Below are positions 9,071 to 19,282 of a stretch of 64,000 nt of DNA, piece by piece (position 1 is the first letter of the stretch; each line of letters opens with the position of its first letter). The notes below the pieces were generated by a model, which was not told the DNA's origin, did no database searches, and saw only the letters and a list, made by a program, of their open reading frames with translations. Source of the DNA: Neodiprion pinetum (taxonomy: Eukaryota > Arthropoda > Insecta > Hymenoptera > Diprionidae); the NCBI RefSeq assembly GCF_021155775.2, contig NC_060234.1, positions 8,070,283 through 8,134,282 on the forward strand. Reading direction: 5' to 3'. Both the position numbers and the translations under genes were made by a program.

Positions 9071-11010
9071 TGCCACCATTAATCAAAATCAAAGTATTGC
9101 TAAATAATGCGTTACAAATCCAAGGAATTTACGATTCCGGCTCGAACGTTTCTTTAATTAATTCAAAGCTGTTACATTTAAAACAAAAGAAATTTCATAA
9201 CTCACATAACGCACATTTAAAAACGATTAATGGTGTAAGAAAAGCAAACGGCATGATAACTCTAAAAGCTAAAATTTTTGATATAGAAAAAGAAATTGAT
9301 GTTTTCATGATAGATAACGAACATTTTGAACACGATTTTTTAATCGGACTAGACTGTATAAAAAATTTCCAATTAAGACAAAACGAAAATTTAGAAATTA
9401 CACAAAAAATCCAGGCCATTCCTGAAAATAGACTTAAAAACAAACCTAACATACAAAATACAAATAAAGAATATATTGAAAACAAAACAAAAAATTACCA
9501 ATTGAATTTCAATGAACATATAAATACGTCAGAATTTAACATAGTAATAAACCACTTGGAAATGCAACAACAATCCGAAATTGACAAACTAATCGATAAA
9601 TATAAATCGATTTTTGCCAGAGATAAATACGACATAGGCACTGTAACGGATTATGAAGCTCGTATTGATTTATTAGTTGATAAATATTGTTACAAAAGAC
9701 CGTACAGATGCACTATGGAGGATAAAAAAGAAATAGAACACCAAATAACAAAATTATTAGAAAAAAATTTAATTGAAGAATCTTATAGCCCATTCGCTGC
9801 ACCAGTGACATTAGCTTATAAAAAAGATGAAGGAAAGAAAGCTAGACTATGCATAGATTTCCGGGAATTAAACAAGATAGTCATTCCTCAGGCGCAGCCT
9901 TTTCCATTAATTGAAGATCTGATAGTTAAGACACGAGATTGTAAATATTTTTCGTCCTTAGATATAAATTCAGCTTTCTGGTCAATTCCCCTAAAAATTG
10001 AAGACAGACGAAAAACCGCATTCGTAACTCAAGAAGGCCATTTCCAATGGACCTGCCTACCCTTTGGTTTAAAAACATCACCAGCGATTTTCCAGAGAAT
10101 ATTAAGTAATATAATAAGAAAGCACAAGCTCTCGAACTTCAGCGTAAATTATATAGATGACATTCTAGTATTTTCAAAAACTTTTGATGAACATATTGAC
10201 CACTTATCACAGCTATTAGAGTCAATTATGAAAGAAGGATTCAGACTAAAACTTTCAAAATGTACCTTCGCATCAGACTCAGTTAAATATTTAGGCCACG
10301 AAATAAGATACAACTCGATTAGTCCACTCAATGACAATCTAATCTCAATAAAAAAATTTCCAACGCCAAAAACAAAAAAAAATGTTCGACAATTTCTAGG
10401 AAAAGTGAATTTTTACGGCAAATATATACCAAACGTTTCGGTTACCTTAGATCCGCTACATAACTTACTAAGAAAAGGGCAAAACTTTATTTGGTCCGAA
10501 CAATGCCAAAAAGCTTTCGAGAGCATGAAATCTCTACTTTGCTCTCAACCGATTTTAACAATTTTCGATCCACATCTGCCAATATATATCCACACGGACG
10601 CAAGCTTGCAAGGCATTGGGGCTGTACTAAAACAAACACAATTAAACAAAGAAGATAAACCAGTCGCATATTTTTCAAAAAAATTAAATGTGTCCCAAAA
10701 AAGAAAGAAAGCTATCTATATAGAATGTCTAGCAATAAAAGAGGCAATAAAATTCTGGCAGCACTGGCTTATAGGAAAATCATTTACGGTTTTCTCGGAT
10801 CATAAACCTTTAGAAAATATGAATATTAGGTCTAGGACAGATGAGAAATTAGGTGACTTAATGCATTATCTATCTCAATACGATTTCGAAATAAAATACA
10901 CTCCAGGAAAAGACAATTTAGAAGCAGACTGCCTCAGCAGAAACCCAGTACTAGAACCTAATGATAATGAAGAAGAAATTTTAAAAACCGTTAATTTCAT
11001 GAAAATATAA
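9070..11010 (+). CDS. pol: Pol: protease, reverse transcriptase and RNase H, gypsy-1 copy 1
   Basis: Aspartic protease with DSG at residues 22-24 of this frame; reverse transcriptase at about 200-400 with LDINSAFW, LPFGLKTSPA and catalytic YIDD at 361-364; RNase H at about 490-620 with D510, E552 and D577 as probable metal-binding acidic residues. It copies element RNA into DNA inside the particle. The GTG at 9070 is not a real start; the frame is reached from gag by -1 frameshifting at 9058-9064. The reading ends at TAA 11008-11010, but the same frame is open beyond it and contains the integrase, so this stop is premature in a normal Gag-Pol. No catalytic residue is missing. All five copies translate identically. 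Confidence 0.9.
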   Translation: MPPLIKIKVLLNNALQIQGIYDSGSNVSLINSKLLHLKQKKFHNSHNAHLKTINGVRKANGMITLKAKIFDIEKEIDVFMIDNEHFEHDFLIGLDCIKNFQLRQNENLEITQKIQAIPENRLKNKPNIQNTNKEYIENKTKNYQLNFNEHINTSEFNIVINHLEMQQQSEIDKLIDKYKSIFARDKYDIGTVTDYEARIDLLVDKYCYKRPYRCTMEDKKEIEHQITKLLEKNLIEESYSPFAAPVTLAYKKDEGKKARLCIDFRELNKIVIPQAQPFPLIEDLIVKTRDCKYFSSLDINSAFWSIPLKIEDRRKTAFVTQEGHFQWTCLPFGLKTSPAIFQRILSNIIRKHKLSNFSVNYIDDILVFSKTFDEHIDHLSQLLESIMKEGFRLKLSKCTFASDSVKYLGHEIRYNSISPLNDNLISIKKFPTPKTKKNVRQFLGKVNFYGKYIPNVSVTLDPLHNLLRKGQNFIWSEQCQKAFESMKSLLCSQPILTIFDPHLPIYIHTDASLQGIGAVLKQTQLNKEDKPVAYFSKKLNVSQKRKKAIYIECLAIKEAIKFWQHWLIGKSFTVFSDHKPLENMNIRSRTDEKLGDLMHYLSQYDFEIKYTPGKDNLEADCLSRNPVLEPNDNEEEILKTVNFMKI

Positions 11011-12222
11011 GACATTCAGAACGATCAAGAAAACAATAAAGACATCCAAAACGGTAAAGACAAGTTACTATACAAGAATAACACGTATTATAAAAGAATA
11101 GGAACAAGTGAAAAAATTCTACTCTCAGAAGATTTCAGTAAAGAACTTATACAAAAAGTACACCTCTTCTATTGTCATTTAGGAATGAAACAAATACAAA
11201 ATAAGATAAAACCATTTTACATAGCAAAAAATCTGAATCAAAATATTAAAACAATTTGCGAAAACTGTGAAGTTTGCATTAAAAATAAATCAAGAGGAAA
11301 GCACAAAATTGGATTAATGTCCCAATTAGGTCCTGCGACTTACCCCTATGAAATAGTGTCTATAGATACAATTGGCGGATTCGGAGGTTCACGGTCAACA
11401 AAAAAGTATTTACACTTGCTCGTTGATCATTTCACAAGATATGCTACTATTTTGACCTCAAAAACTCAGAATGCAACTGATTTTATAAAATTGATACAGA
11501 CAGTCTTGCCAAATAATAAAATAAACATGATCCTATCCGATCAATATCCAGGGATAAATTCCAAAGAGTTCAAAGAATTTTTGAATAAGGAAGATATAAC
11601 CTTGACTTTTACAGCAGTAAACGCACTGTTTTCAAACGGACTCAATGAAAGACTAAACCAAAAGCTAGTTAATAAAATTAGATGTAAGATAAACCAAAAA
11701 AAATCAAAAACTGCGTGGACAACTGTAGCACATGAGTGCATAGAAAAGTACAATGATACAGAACATACTGTAACAGGATTCTCTCCTAGATACTTATTGG
11801 AAGGAAAAAGCAGTACAATCTTACCAGAAGAGCTAAAACAAGAAAAAACAGAAAACGATTTGCATGAAGATAGAAAACGTGCTCTAGAGAATACAAAGAA
11901 ATCACATGAATATAATAAAAAGCAATTCGACAAAAATAGAAAATATCATGAATTTAATATTGGAGACCTAGTTTACGTTGAAAATAGCCGTAGACTAAAT
12001 AGGAAAAAATTAGATGAACTAAAAATCGGACCATACAAAATTATAGAAAAAATTTCAAACTCAATTTATAAAATACATACAGATCGAAATAAGTCAGAGT
12101 CATTATTTCACGTTACAAAGCTTGTACCGGTCCCAAAGGTTATTCAAGAAGACCAGTGTCTCCTCACTGGTTTCTTTTCTTCGGGGGGGGGGGGGGGGGG
12201 GGGGAGATGTAAACAAATATGA
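11011..12222 (+). CDS. pol: Pol: integrase, gypsy-1 copy 1
   Basis: In frame with protease-RT, separated only by TAA 11008-11010. The zinc-binding HHCC domain begins before the first internal ATG (11185): HLFYCH precedes it and CEVC follows. Counting from that Met, the catalytic triad is D61, D119, E155 (D-35-E). The C-terminal part has the GPY/F-like module (KIGPYKI) and the segment FHVTKLVPVP. The frame has no stop before the polypurine tract and runs through poly-G, giving a glycine run whose following residues depend on G-tract length; here (22 G) it ends RCKQI. Such an end is probably passive read-through. Confidence 0.88.
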   Translation, partial: DIQNDQENNKDIQNGKDKLLYKNNTYYKRIGTSEKILLSEDFSKELIQKVHLFYCHLGMKQIQNKIKPFYIAKNLNQNIKTICENCEVCIKNKSRGKHKIGLMSQLGPATYPYEIVSIDTIGGFGGSRSTKKYLHLLVDHFTRYATILTSKTQNATDFIKLIQTVLPNNKINMILSDQYPGINSKEFKEFLNKEDITLTFTAVNALFSNGLNERLNQKLVNKIRCKINQKKSKTAWTTVAHECIEKYNDTEHTVTGFSPRYLLEGKSSTILPEELKQEKTENDLHEDRKRALENTKKSHEYNKKQFDKNRKYHEFNIGDLVYVENSRRLNRKKLDELKIGPYKIIEKISNSIYKIHTDRNKSESLFHVTKLVPVPKVIQEDQCLLTGFFSSGGGGGGGRCKQI

Positions 12223-12223
12223 C
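12183..12223 (+). other. Polypurine tract (G22 AGA) and 16-bp 3' LTR remnant, copy 1
   Basis: G tract 12183-12204, then AGA, then TGTAAACAAATATGAC (12208-12223) matching the first 16 bp of the 5' LTR. In LTR elements the polypurine tract primes plus-strand DNA synthesis and directly abuts the 3' LTR, which fits. A homopolymer G tract this long is unusual. Confidence 0.8.
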
Positions 12224-12503
12224 AAGAATTAATTTCAAGAATTTCCTGTCTCTTGGATAGAGCTGCAGGATTCGGTCTCTGGACTCGAAAGGAAGGTGGA
12301 GAATGATTACTTGTCGATTGTGTGATCAACTCCTGGAAAAGCTTGAACAGTTTGACCGCTTCAACTTGGTTTTTCGAAATAGCCTCAGAGGTTGTTTCCT
12401 CACCCTCATGTGCAAAGGCACGAGTGGAATAAACCCATCATCATAGGTCGTGTAAACGGTTGAGAGTCAAACTTGATCTGTGTGTGCGAAGCACGCACAG
12501 ATC

Positions 12504-13599
12504 GATCGCTATGAGTCATTGACTCGTGACGTGAGAAATTTGTTTCCAGAGAGGAAACCTTTAAATAATAGTTAAATGTTTTGTTCCCGGGAGGCGGGAT
12601 GAGTGACAGAATGTGACGTCGTGAATTTATTTTTCTTGTAATGTTTAGGAAATTTGTGGTAAGTTAGGAAGGAATAGCTCTTCCTGATTTACTTTGATAA
12701 TAATTAGGTTTGCCTACGGCAAGACTGAATATTATTTGCGTGATAGCATGTTGGTCAGAAGGACGGTATTTGACAATCCTGGATCGTCGTTGATAAGTCG
12801 GTTTTGATATTGCTAATGATTCGTTTCATTAGAACTAAGACGGAATATTATTTCGTGATAGCATGGTAGTCGGAAGGACTTAGATAATAGTTCGGTTTAC
12901 GTATGGCAAGACTGAATATTATTAGCGTGGTAGTCGAATGAAAGGGAATTCTACGCAAACATGCCTTCACCTGTATTAGGACATTCAGTCGCAATGACAG
13001 AGACTCTCTACAGGTTCAGGTGCCCTACGTATCGGTCAGAGGATTGTGAGACGAACACCGTATCTGAGCTATGAGGTCAGACGCGATGCTGTTCTTCACT
13101 CAGACACGGCTCCCTAGTACCCAAGGACTTTTTACTGAGAACAAGTAAAAATGTTAATACGTTGAATGCCCTCCTTTGATGGGAAGTGGTGTGTGAGGAT
13201 TCCTGGAAGGACAACTCCACGTCACTTGATCGTGGGTCTGTCGATATCCGGCTCCTCGTATACGTGGAATGGTCCGTGAATATGTGTACGGATGGGTCCT
13301 CGCGTTGAATAATTCGTCGATCTACCTTGGCGTGTGGCTCAATAGACGATAAATTGCTAGATCCACGTTTGCGCTCGTCTTTTATACTCTTACTGTCTAG
13401 TTTCGCCGTTTTCGGGGATAGAGATTGGTCGTGTCCCCTGAAGAATGGGTACGGTGAATCGTGCGATTTGATTGGATTACCGGTATGTGGTGGGGTTATC
13501 GAGTTGGTAGTGAGATTTGGGCGTGTCACCACCAAGCACAATATTTGGGGCACGCGTTGAACTTCAGGTGACAGCACGCTAGCCAGGCGTCCCGTCACA
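12504..13599 (-). mobile_element. Orphan LTR-like segment, minus strand, unit 2
   Basis: Same segment as in unit 1, with two substitutions shared by units 2-5 relative to unit 1 (A at the site equivalent to 4935, T at the site equivalent to 5007). Confidence 0.45.
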
Positions 13600-13614
13600 A
13601 TATATTTCCATAAA

Positions 13615-15731
13615 CATATCAAACACTCACGCCAATTTCCGTCGCCAAAACTCTGGAGCGAGTTTCAAGAATTTTTTTCCACTACTCTGAGAGCTGAAGT
13701 CTGACCGATAATTTCCAAACGAAAAATGAAACATGTCAAACATAAGCAAGACTCTAGAGCAAGTTACCAAAATTTTTTTTACTTCTCTGAAAGCTGAGGT
13801 CTGATCGAATAATTTTTCGGTAAAGAATATACATTATCACGAACATATCAAACACTCGCGCCAATATCCGTCGCAAAAACTCTGAAGCAAGTTTCCAGAA
13901 TTTTTGCCACTTTTCTGAAAGTTGAGTTCTGATCGATAATTTCGAAATGAAAAGTAAAACATGTCAAACACTCACGCCTGTTTGCGTCACCAAAACTCTG
14001 AAGAAAGTTTCCTGTATTTTCTTCCACGTCTCTGAAAGCTGAGGTCTGATCGAATAATTTTCCGATAAAAAATATATATCATCATAAGCATATCAAACAC
14101 TCACGCCAATTTCCGTCGCCAAAACTCTGGAGCGAGTTTCCGGAATTTTTTCCACTCCTCTGAAAGCTGATGTCTGATCGAATAATTTTCCGATAAAGAA
14201 TAAACATTATCGCAAACATATCAAACACTCGCGCCAATGTCCGTCGCAAAAACTCTGAAGCAAGTTTCCAGAATTTTTTGCCACTTTTCTGAAAGTTGAG
14301 TTCTGATCGATAATTTCCAAATGAAAAGTAAAACATATCAAACACTTGCGCCAAATTTTTTCACCAAAACTCTGGAGCACGTCTCCATTATTTTTTTCCA
14401 CTTTTCTGAAAGTTCTTAGATTATTTGAAAATTAAAAATGAGGCTGAATCAATATTAAAAATCTTTTATCAACTATGAATAGTAGAGTGAAATTTTAATT
14501 TATTTATAAATATGACTACACATGAGCCGTCATTATGTTTAAAATTCATTCATTCATCCATTCATTCATTCCAGGTGTATATAGTTAAAACAGTGTATAT
14601 TGTTAAAATGGGTGGATATCGTTGAAATTATAAAGTACTGTCAATAACGGTTTTTCGTCGAGGCACTATATTTTCCCATTTCACTTTTAATGTTCTTCGT
14701 TTTGTATCGTCTCTCTTTAAGATTAGCTTGGCTTTTCGAGTGTTTACGGATTATTTTCAACGGTCTGTCCTCGTAGTTTAGATTTACTTGTTATTCTCAG
14801 TTAGTCGACTATTTCAGAGAGGAACACCTCCGCACCTCCTCCTTCCTGGAGAGACGTAGACCAAGCCCACTTAATTTTCTCCTTCTCAAATTTGACCAGG
14901 TTCCCCACTCCCTGGGTCTAGCCTAATCCGATCGTGCCGTCTTCATTGCGCGGTTATATTTGAATCATTACAAAGTTGAGTTCTGATCGATAATTTCCAA
15001 ATGAAAAGTAAAACATATGAAACACTCACGCCTGTTTGCGTTACCAAAACTCTGAAGCAAGTTTCCTGTGTTTTTTTCCACTTCTATGAAAGCTGAGGTC
15101 TGATCCAATAATTTTTCGATAAAAAACGTATCTTTTGATGTACATATCAAACACTTGCGCCAAATTTTTTCACCAAAACTCTGGAGCACGTCTCCAGTAT
15201 TTTTTTCCACTTTTCTGAAAGTTGAGTTCTGATCGATAATTTCCAAATGAAAAGTGAAACATATCAAACACTCACGCCTGTTTGCTTCACCAAAACTCTG
15301 AAGCAAGTTTCCCGTATTTTCTTCCACGTCTCTGAAAGCTGAGGTCTGATCGAATAATTTTCCGATAAAAAGTACATCCTTTCATACACATATCGAACAC
15401 TGACGCCAATTTCCGTCTCCAAAATTCTAGAGCAAGTTTACAGTGAATTTTTTTCACTTCTCAGAGAGCTGAGGTCTGATCCATGAATTTTACAATAAGA
15501 AGTATATATTATCATAGATATATCGTACGCTGGCCCGATTTTCGGTGCCTAAACACGGCATCAAGTTTCGGTTTTTTTCTCACTTTTCCTAAAGCTGTGG
15601 GCTAATCAAATATTTTTCAGGTGAAATATATATTGAAACGTTTCGAGTTTGTTCGCGGGCTGAACTGCTCCAGAATTCCACACGTAATATGTGAGATAAC
15701 CTGGAGATTTCGCGCAAGCTCGAATGTTATA
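13615..15731 (+). repeat. Satellite monomer block, unit 2
   Basis: Same monomer order and spacing as 5343-7459, ending at the gypsy-1 insertion point. Confidence 0.85.
14415..14971. mobile_element. 557-bp insertion, unit 2
   Basis: Second copy of the insertion at 6143-6699, with AAAGTT on both sides. It was inherited through unit duplication, not inserted independently. Confidence 0.6.
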
Positions 15732-16088
15732 TGTAAACAAATATGACGAGGCCTATATTCACCTCATCATATTTCTTCCTCACTCCCAAATTTGAAATTT
15801 CACCGCACAACAATAAGCGCCTTTGGCAGTTTCACGGTCAATAGTACATACGTGTAAATATGAGCGAATAGAGACAATAGAATGCCGAGGGCATTATGAC
15901 AGATTAGTACATAAGCTATTATCAGCGAAATCGCACGTGGAAACGTCAGAACGAGAGGAAAATAAGCTGTAAATGTCGTTTCTCCATTTACAGGTAATAT
16001 TATTTTTATTAAACATAGAATATAAGTACGTAATGTAAAGAAAAGTAATGTAATGTAATAGTATACGAAACAATAAACTCCATTTACA
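15732..16088 (+). repeat. Putative 5' LTR of gypsy-1, copy 2
   Basis: TGTAAAC...TTTACA, read as identical to 7460-7816. Confidence 0.6.
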
Positions 16089-16174
16089 GAGAAACTCATC
16101 GCAGCTTCGACAAAGTTAAAAAAGGAACATTATAAAACGACATTTTTGCTTAAAAAAAAAAAAAAAAATACAGA

Positions 16175-16999
16175 ATGGAAAAACTGAAATTTGAATTTAC
16201 GGTCAAGTCTTCGACGGAAGATCCGAAAACAAACATAATCGCCATAACCTCAATAACCACACCCGACGATCGCTGTTTTATACTCCCGGACCAGCTTCAA
16301 CCGATGAGACATCATGCGAAACTTACAACTACGGCGGGTTATCAGAAAATAAAAGCTACACTACAAAAAAGAGGACAAGCGAGAAAAGTATGGATTAGTT
16401 TGACCGGAGATATACTACAACAGTATAAGGATGAAGATGGGAACATAATATGCAACGACTACTTACTTGAAGAAATGTCAACAGCGCAAGACACTACACC
16501 CACAGCAAACATCACAGAAGAGGCATTATCAAGAATTTTGGAAAAATTTACCGAAAAGCAAACTGAAGATAAGCCCCAAGATTATGGAATCCGTAACTTA
16601 AGAAAGGTATCTGAAAAATTTGTAATAGAGAAATTGACAGGCAGAAATTCAAATGTGCCCCAGTGGATGGATATTTTTGAAAATGAATGTTCTCGATTAG
16701 GTGTAGAAAGAGATATTGAAAAAATCGAGATCTTTAGACTTTTTCTAGAAGATTCATGCATCGACTGGTATGGGTCAATGCTGATAAAATATACATTAGA
16801 TTCAGAGTGGAGAACATGGAAACAAAATTTCTGTGAAACTTACGCCAATAAAAGGTGGACTGGGATTAGATATGCAATATCTTACAAATACATAAAGGGT
16901 TCGCTATTAGAATATGCTTTAAAGAAAGAAAGACTTCTATTAGAAACAAACAAGTCAATAGATACGCCTACCTTAATTGATCTTATTGCTGTAGGGTGA
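16175..16999 (+). CDS. gag: Gag, N-terminal and capsid part, gypsy-1 copy 2
   Basis: Its 274 residues match copy 1 exactly, including the truncating TGA at 16997-16999. Confidence 0.8.
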   Translation: MEKLKFEFTVKSSTEDPKTNIIAITSITTPDDRCFILPDQLQPMRHHAKLTTTAGYQKIKATLQKRGQARKVWISLTGDILQQYKDEDGNIICNDYLLEEMSTAQDTTPTANITEEALSRILEKFTEKQTEDKPQDYGIRNLRKVSEKFVIEKLTGRNSNVPQWMDIFENECSRLGVERDIEKIEIFRLFLEDSCIDWYGSMLIKYTLDSEWRTWKQNFCETYANKRWTGIRYAISYKYIKGSLLEYALKKERLLLETNKSIDTPTLIDLIAVG

Positions 17000-17342
17000 C
17001 CAAATTTTGTATCCGATAGAATAGATAGAGAAAAGTTAAATCAGACTGAAGATATATTTAAGGAGATCAGAGGACTAGAGCACCTGGTGAATAAAAAAAA
17101 TTCAGAAAAAAAGAGTACTACAACTACTACTTATATTGAAAACAAAAGTAAAGCGAAAAATAGTGACCATAAACCATGTTCGATTTGCGAGAAAAAAAAA
17201 TAAGAGCAATCGCTACCACCCAGAATCTTTATGCTGGTTCAGGAACAAAGCCGACGATCAACAAAACAAAGAATACATAAGACATGTAAATAATTCTGGG
17301 TTAGAAATAGAATTAAATACCAAAGATCCAAAAAACTTATAG
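17000..17342 (+). pseudogene. gag: Gag C-terminal remainder with split zinc knuckle, copy 2
   Basis: Same nine-A frameshift (run 17192-17200) and the same slippery heptamer at 17330-17336 as copy 1. Confidence 0.65.
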
Positions 17343-19282
17343 TGCCACCATTAATCAAAATCAAAGTATTGCTAAATAATGCGTTACAAATCCAAGGAAT
17401 TTACGATTCCGGCTCGAACGTTTCTTTAATTAATTCAAAGCTGTTACATTTAAAACAAAAGAAATTTCATAACTCACATAACGCACATTTAAAAACGATT
17501 AATGGTGTAAGAAAAGCAAACGGCATGATAACTCTAAAAGCTAAAATTTTTGATATAGAAAAAGAAATTGATGTTTTCATGATAGATAACGAACATTTTG
17601 AACACGATTTTTTAATCGGACTAGACTGTATAAAAAATTTCCAATTAAGACAAAACGAAAATTTAGAAATTACACAAAAAATCCAGGCCATTCCTGAAAA
17701 TAGACTTAAAAACAAACCTAACATACAAAATACAAATAAAGAATATATTGAAAACAAAACAAAAAATTACCAATTGAATTTCAATGAACATATAAATACG
17801 TCAGAATTTAACATAGTAATAAACCACTTGGAAATGCAACAACAATCCGAAATTGACAAACTAATCGATAAATATAAATCGATTTTTGCCAGAGATAAAT
17901 ACGACATAGGCACTGTAACGGATTATGAAGCTCGTATTGATTTATTAGTTGATAAATATTGTTACAAAAGACCGTACAGATGCACTATGGAGGATAAAAA
18001 AGAAATAGAACACCAAATAACAAAATTATTAGAAAAAAATTTAATTGAAGAATCTTATAGCCCATTCGCTGCACCAGTGACATTAGCTTATAAAAAAGAT
18101 GAAGGAAAGAAAGCTAGACTATGCATAGATTTCCGGGAATTAAACAAGATAGTCATTCCTCAGGCGCAGCCTTTTCCATTAATTGAAGATCTGATAGTTA
18201 AGACACGAGATTGTAAATATTTTTCGTCCTTAGATATAAATTCAGCTTTCTGGTCAATTCCCCTAAAAATTGAAGACAGACGAAAAACCGCATTCGTAAC
18301 TCAAGAAGGCCATTTCCAATGGACCTGCCTACCCTTTGGTTTAAAAACATCACCAGCGATTTTCCAGAGAATATTAAGTAATATAATAAGAAAGCACAAG
18401 CTCTCGAACTTCAGCGTAAATTATATAGATGACATTCTAGTATTTTCAAAAACTTTTGATGAACATATTGACCACTTATCACAGCTATTAGAGTCAATTA
18501 TGAAAGAAGGATTCAGACTAAAACTTTCAAAATGTACCTTCGCATCAGACTCAGTTAAATATTTAGGCCACGAAATAAGATACAACTCGATTAGTCCACT
18601 CAATGACAATCTAATCTCAATAAAAAAATTTCCAACGCCAAAAACAAAAAAAAATGTTCGACAATTTCTAGGAAAAGTGAATTTTTACGGCAAATATATA
18701 CCAAACGTTTCGGTTACCTTAGATCCGCTACATAACTTACTAAGAAAAGGGCAAAACTTTATTTGGTCCGAACAATGCCAAAAAGCTTTCGAGAGCATGA
18801 AATCTCTACTTTGCTCTCAACCGATTTTAACAATTTTCGATCCACATCTGCCAATATATATCCACACGGACGCAAGCTTGCAAGGCATTGGGGCTGTACT
18901 AAAACAAACACAATTAAACAAAGAAGATAAACCAGTCGCATATTTTTCAAAAAAATTAAATGTGTCCCAAAAAAGAAAGAAAGCTATCTATATAGAATGT
19001 CTAGCAATAAAAGAGGCAATAAAATTCTGGCAGCACTGGCTTATAGGAAAATCATTTACGGTTTTCTCGGATCATAAACCTTTAGAAAATATGAATATTA
19101 GGTCTAGGACAGATGAGAAATTAGGTGACTTAATGCATTATCTATCTCAATACGATTTCGAAATAAAATACACTCCAGGAAAAGACAATTTAGAAGCAGA
19201 CTGCCTCAGCAGAAACCCAGTACTAGAACCTAATGATAATGAAGAAGAAATTTTAAAAACCGTTAATTTCATGAAAATATAA
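17342..19282 (+). CDS. pol: Pol: protease, RT, RNase H, gypsy-1 copy 2
   Basis: Its 646 residues match copy 1 exactly, with DSG, YIDD and the RNase H acidic residues kept and the same TAA end (19280-19282). Confidence 0.9.
   Translation: MPPLIKIKVLLNNALQIQGIYDSGSNVSLINSKLLHLKQKKFHNSHNAHLKTINGVRKANGMITLKAKIFDIEKEIDVFMIDNEHFEHDFLIGLDCIKNFQLRQNENLEITQKIQAIPENRLKNKPNIQNTNKEYIENKTKNYQLNFNEHINTSEFNIVINHLEMQQQSEIDKLIDKYKSIFARDKYDIGTVTDYEARIDLLVDKYCYKRPYRCTMEDKKEIEHQITKLLEKNLIEESYSPFAAPVTLAYKKDEGKKARLCIDFRELNKIVIPQAQPFPLIEDLIVKTRDCKYFSSLDINSAFWSIPLKIEDRRKTAFVTQEGHFQWTCLPFGLKTSPAIFQRILSNIIRKHKLSNFSVNYIDDILVFSKTFDEHIDHLSQLLESIMKEGFRLKLSKCTFASDSVKYLGHEIRYNSISPLNDNLISIKKFPTPKTKKNVRQFLGKVNFYGKYIPNVSVTLDPLHNLLRKGQNFIWSEQCQKAFESMKSLLCSQPILTIFDPHLPIYIHTDASLQGIGAVLKQTQLNKEDKPVAYFSKKLNVSQKRKKAIYIECLAIKEAIKFWQHWLIGKSFTVFSDHKPLENMNIRSRTDEKLGDLMHYLSQYDFEIKYTPGKDNLEADCLSRNPVLEPNDNEEEILKTVNFMKI

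Larger units (their letters stand above)
7460..12223 (+). mobile_element. Ty3/gypsy-type LTR retrotransposon gypsy-1, copy 1, with truncated 3' LTR
   Basis: Order: 5' LTR (7460-7816), gag, protease, reverse transcriptase, RNase H, integrase, polypurine tract (12183-12207) and then just 16 bp identical to the LTR start. The domain order PR-RT-RH-IN and the GPY/F-like integrase tail identify Ty3/gypsy; there is no env-like frame. The 16-bp 3' LTR remnant is followed by AAGAATT and then host repeat, and no target-site duplication is visible, so the 3' end was lost by deletion or recombination. Gag contains a TGA and a frameshift, and pol contains a TAA, so this copy should not be autonomous. Confidence 0.9.
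3958..12229 (+). repeat. Array unit 1 (8272 bp)
   Basis: First full unit, with a G tract of 22. Its first kilobase carries several substitutions not seen in units 2-5 (positions near 3973, 4166, 4215-4216, 4935 and 5007), as expected of an edge copy that did not share in homogenisation. From the satellite block onward it is nearly indistinguishable from the other units. Confidence 0.9.

Noticed and set aside
12183..12222. Poly-glycine tail of integrase as a real protein feature
   Set aside because: It is translation through the polypurine tract, and its phase changes with tract length between copies.
7460..12223. Endogenous errantivirus with an env gene
   Set aside because: No third open frame follows integrase in gypsy-1 or gypsy-2; the polypurine tract comes directly or shortly after pol.
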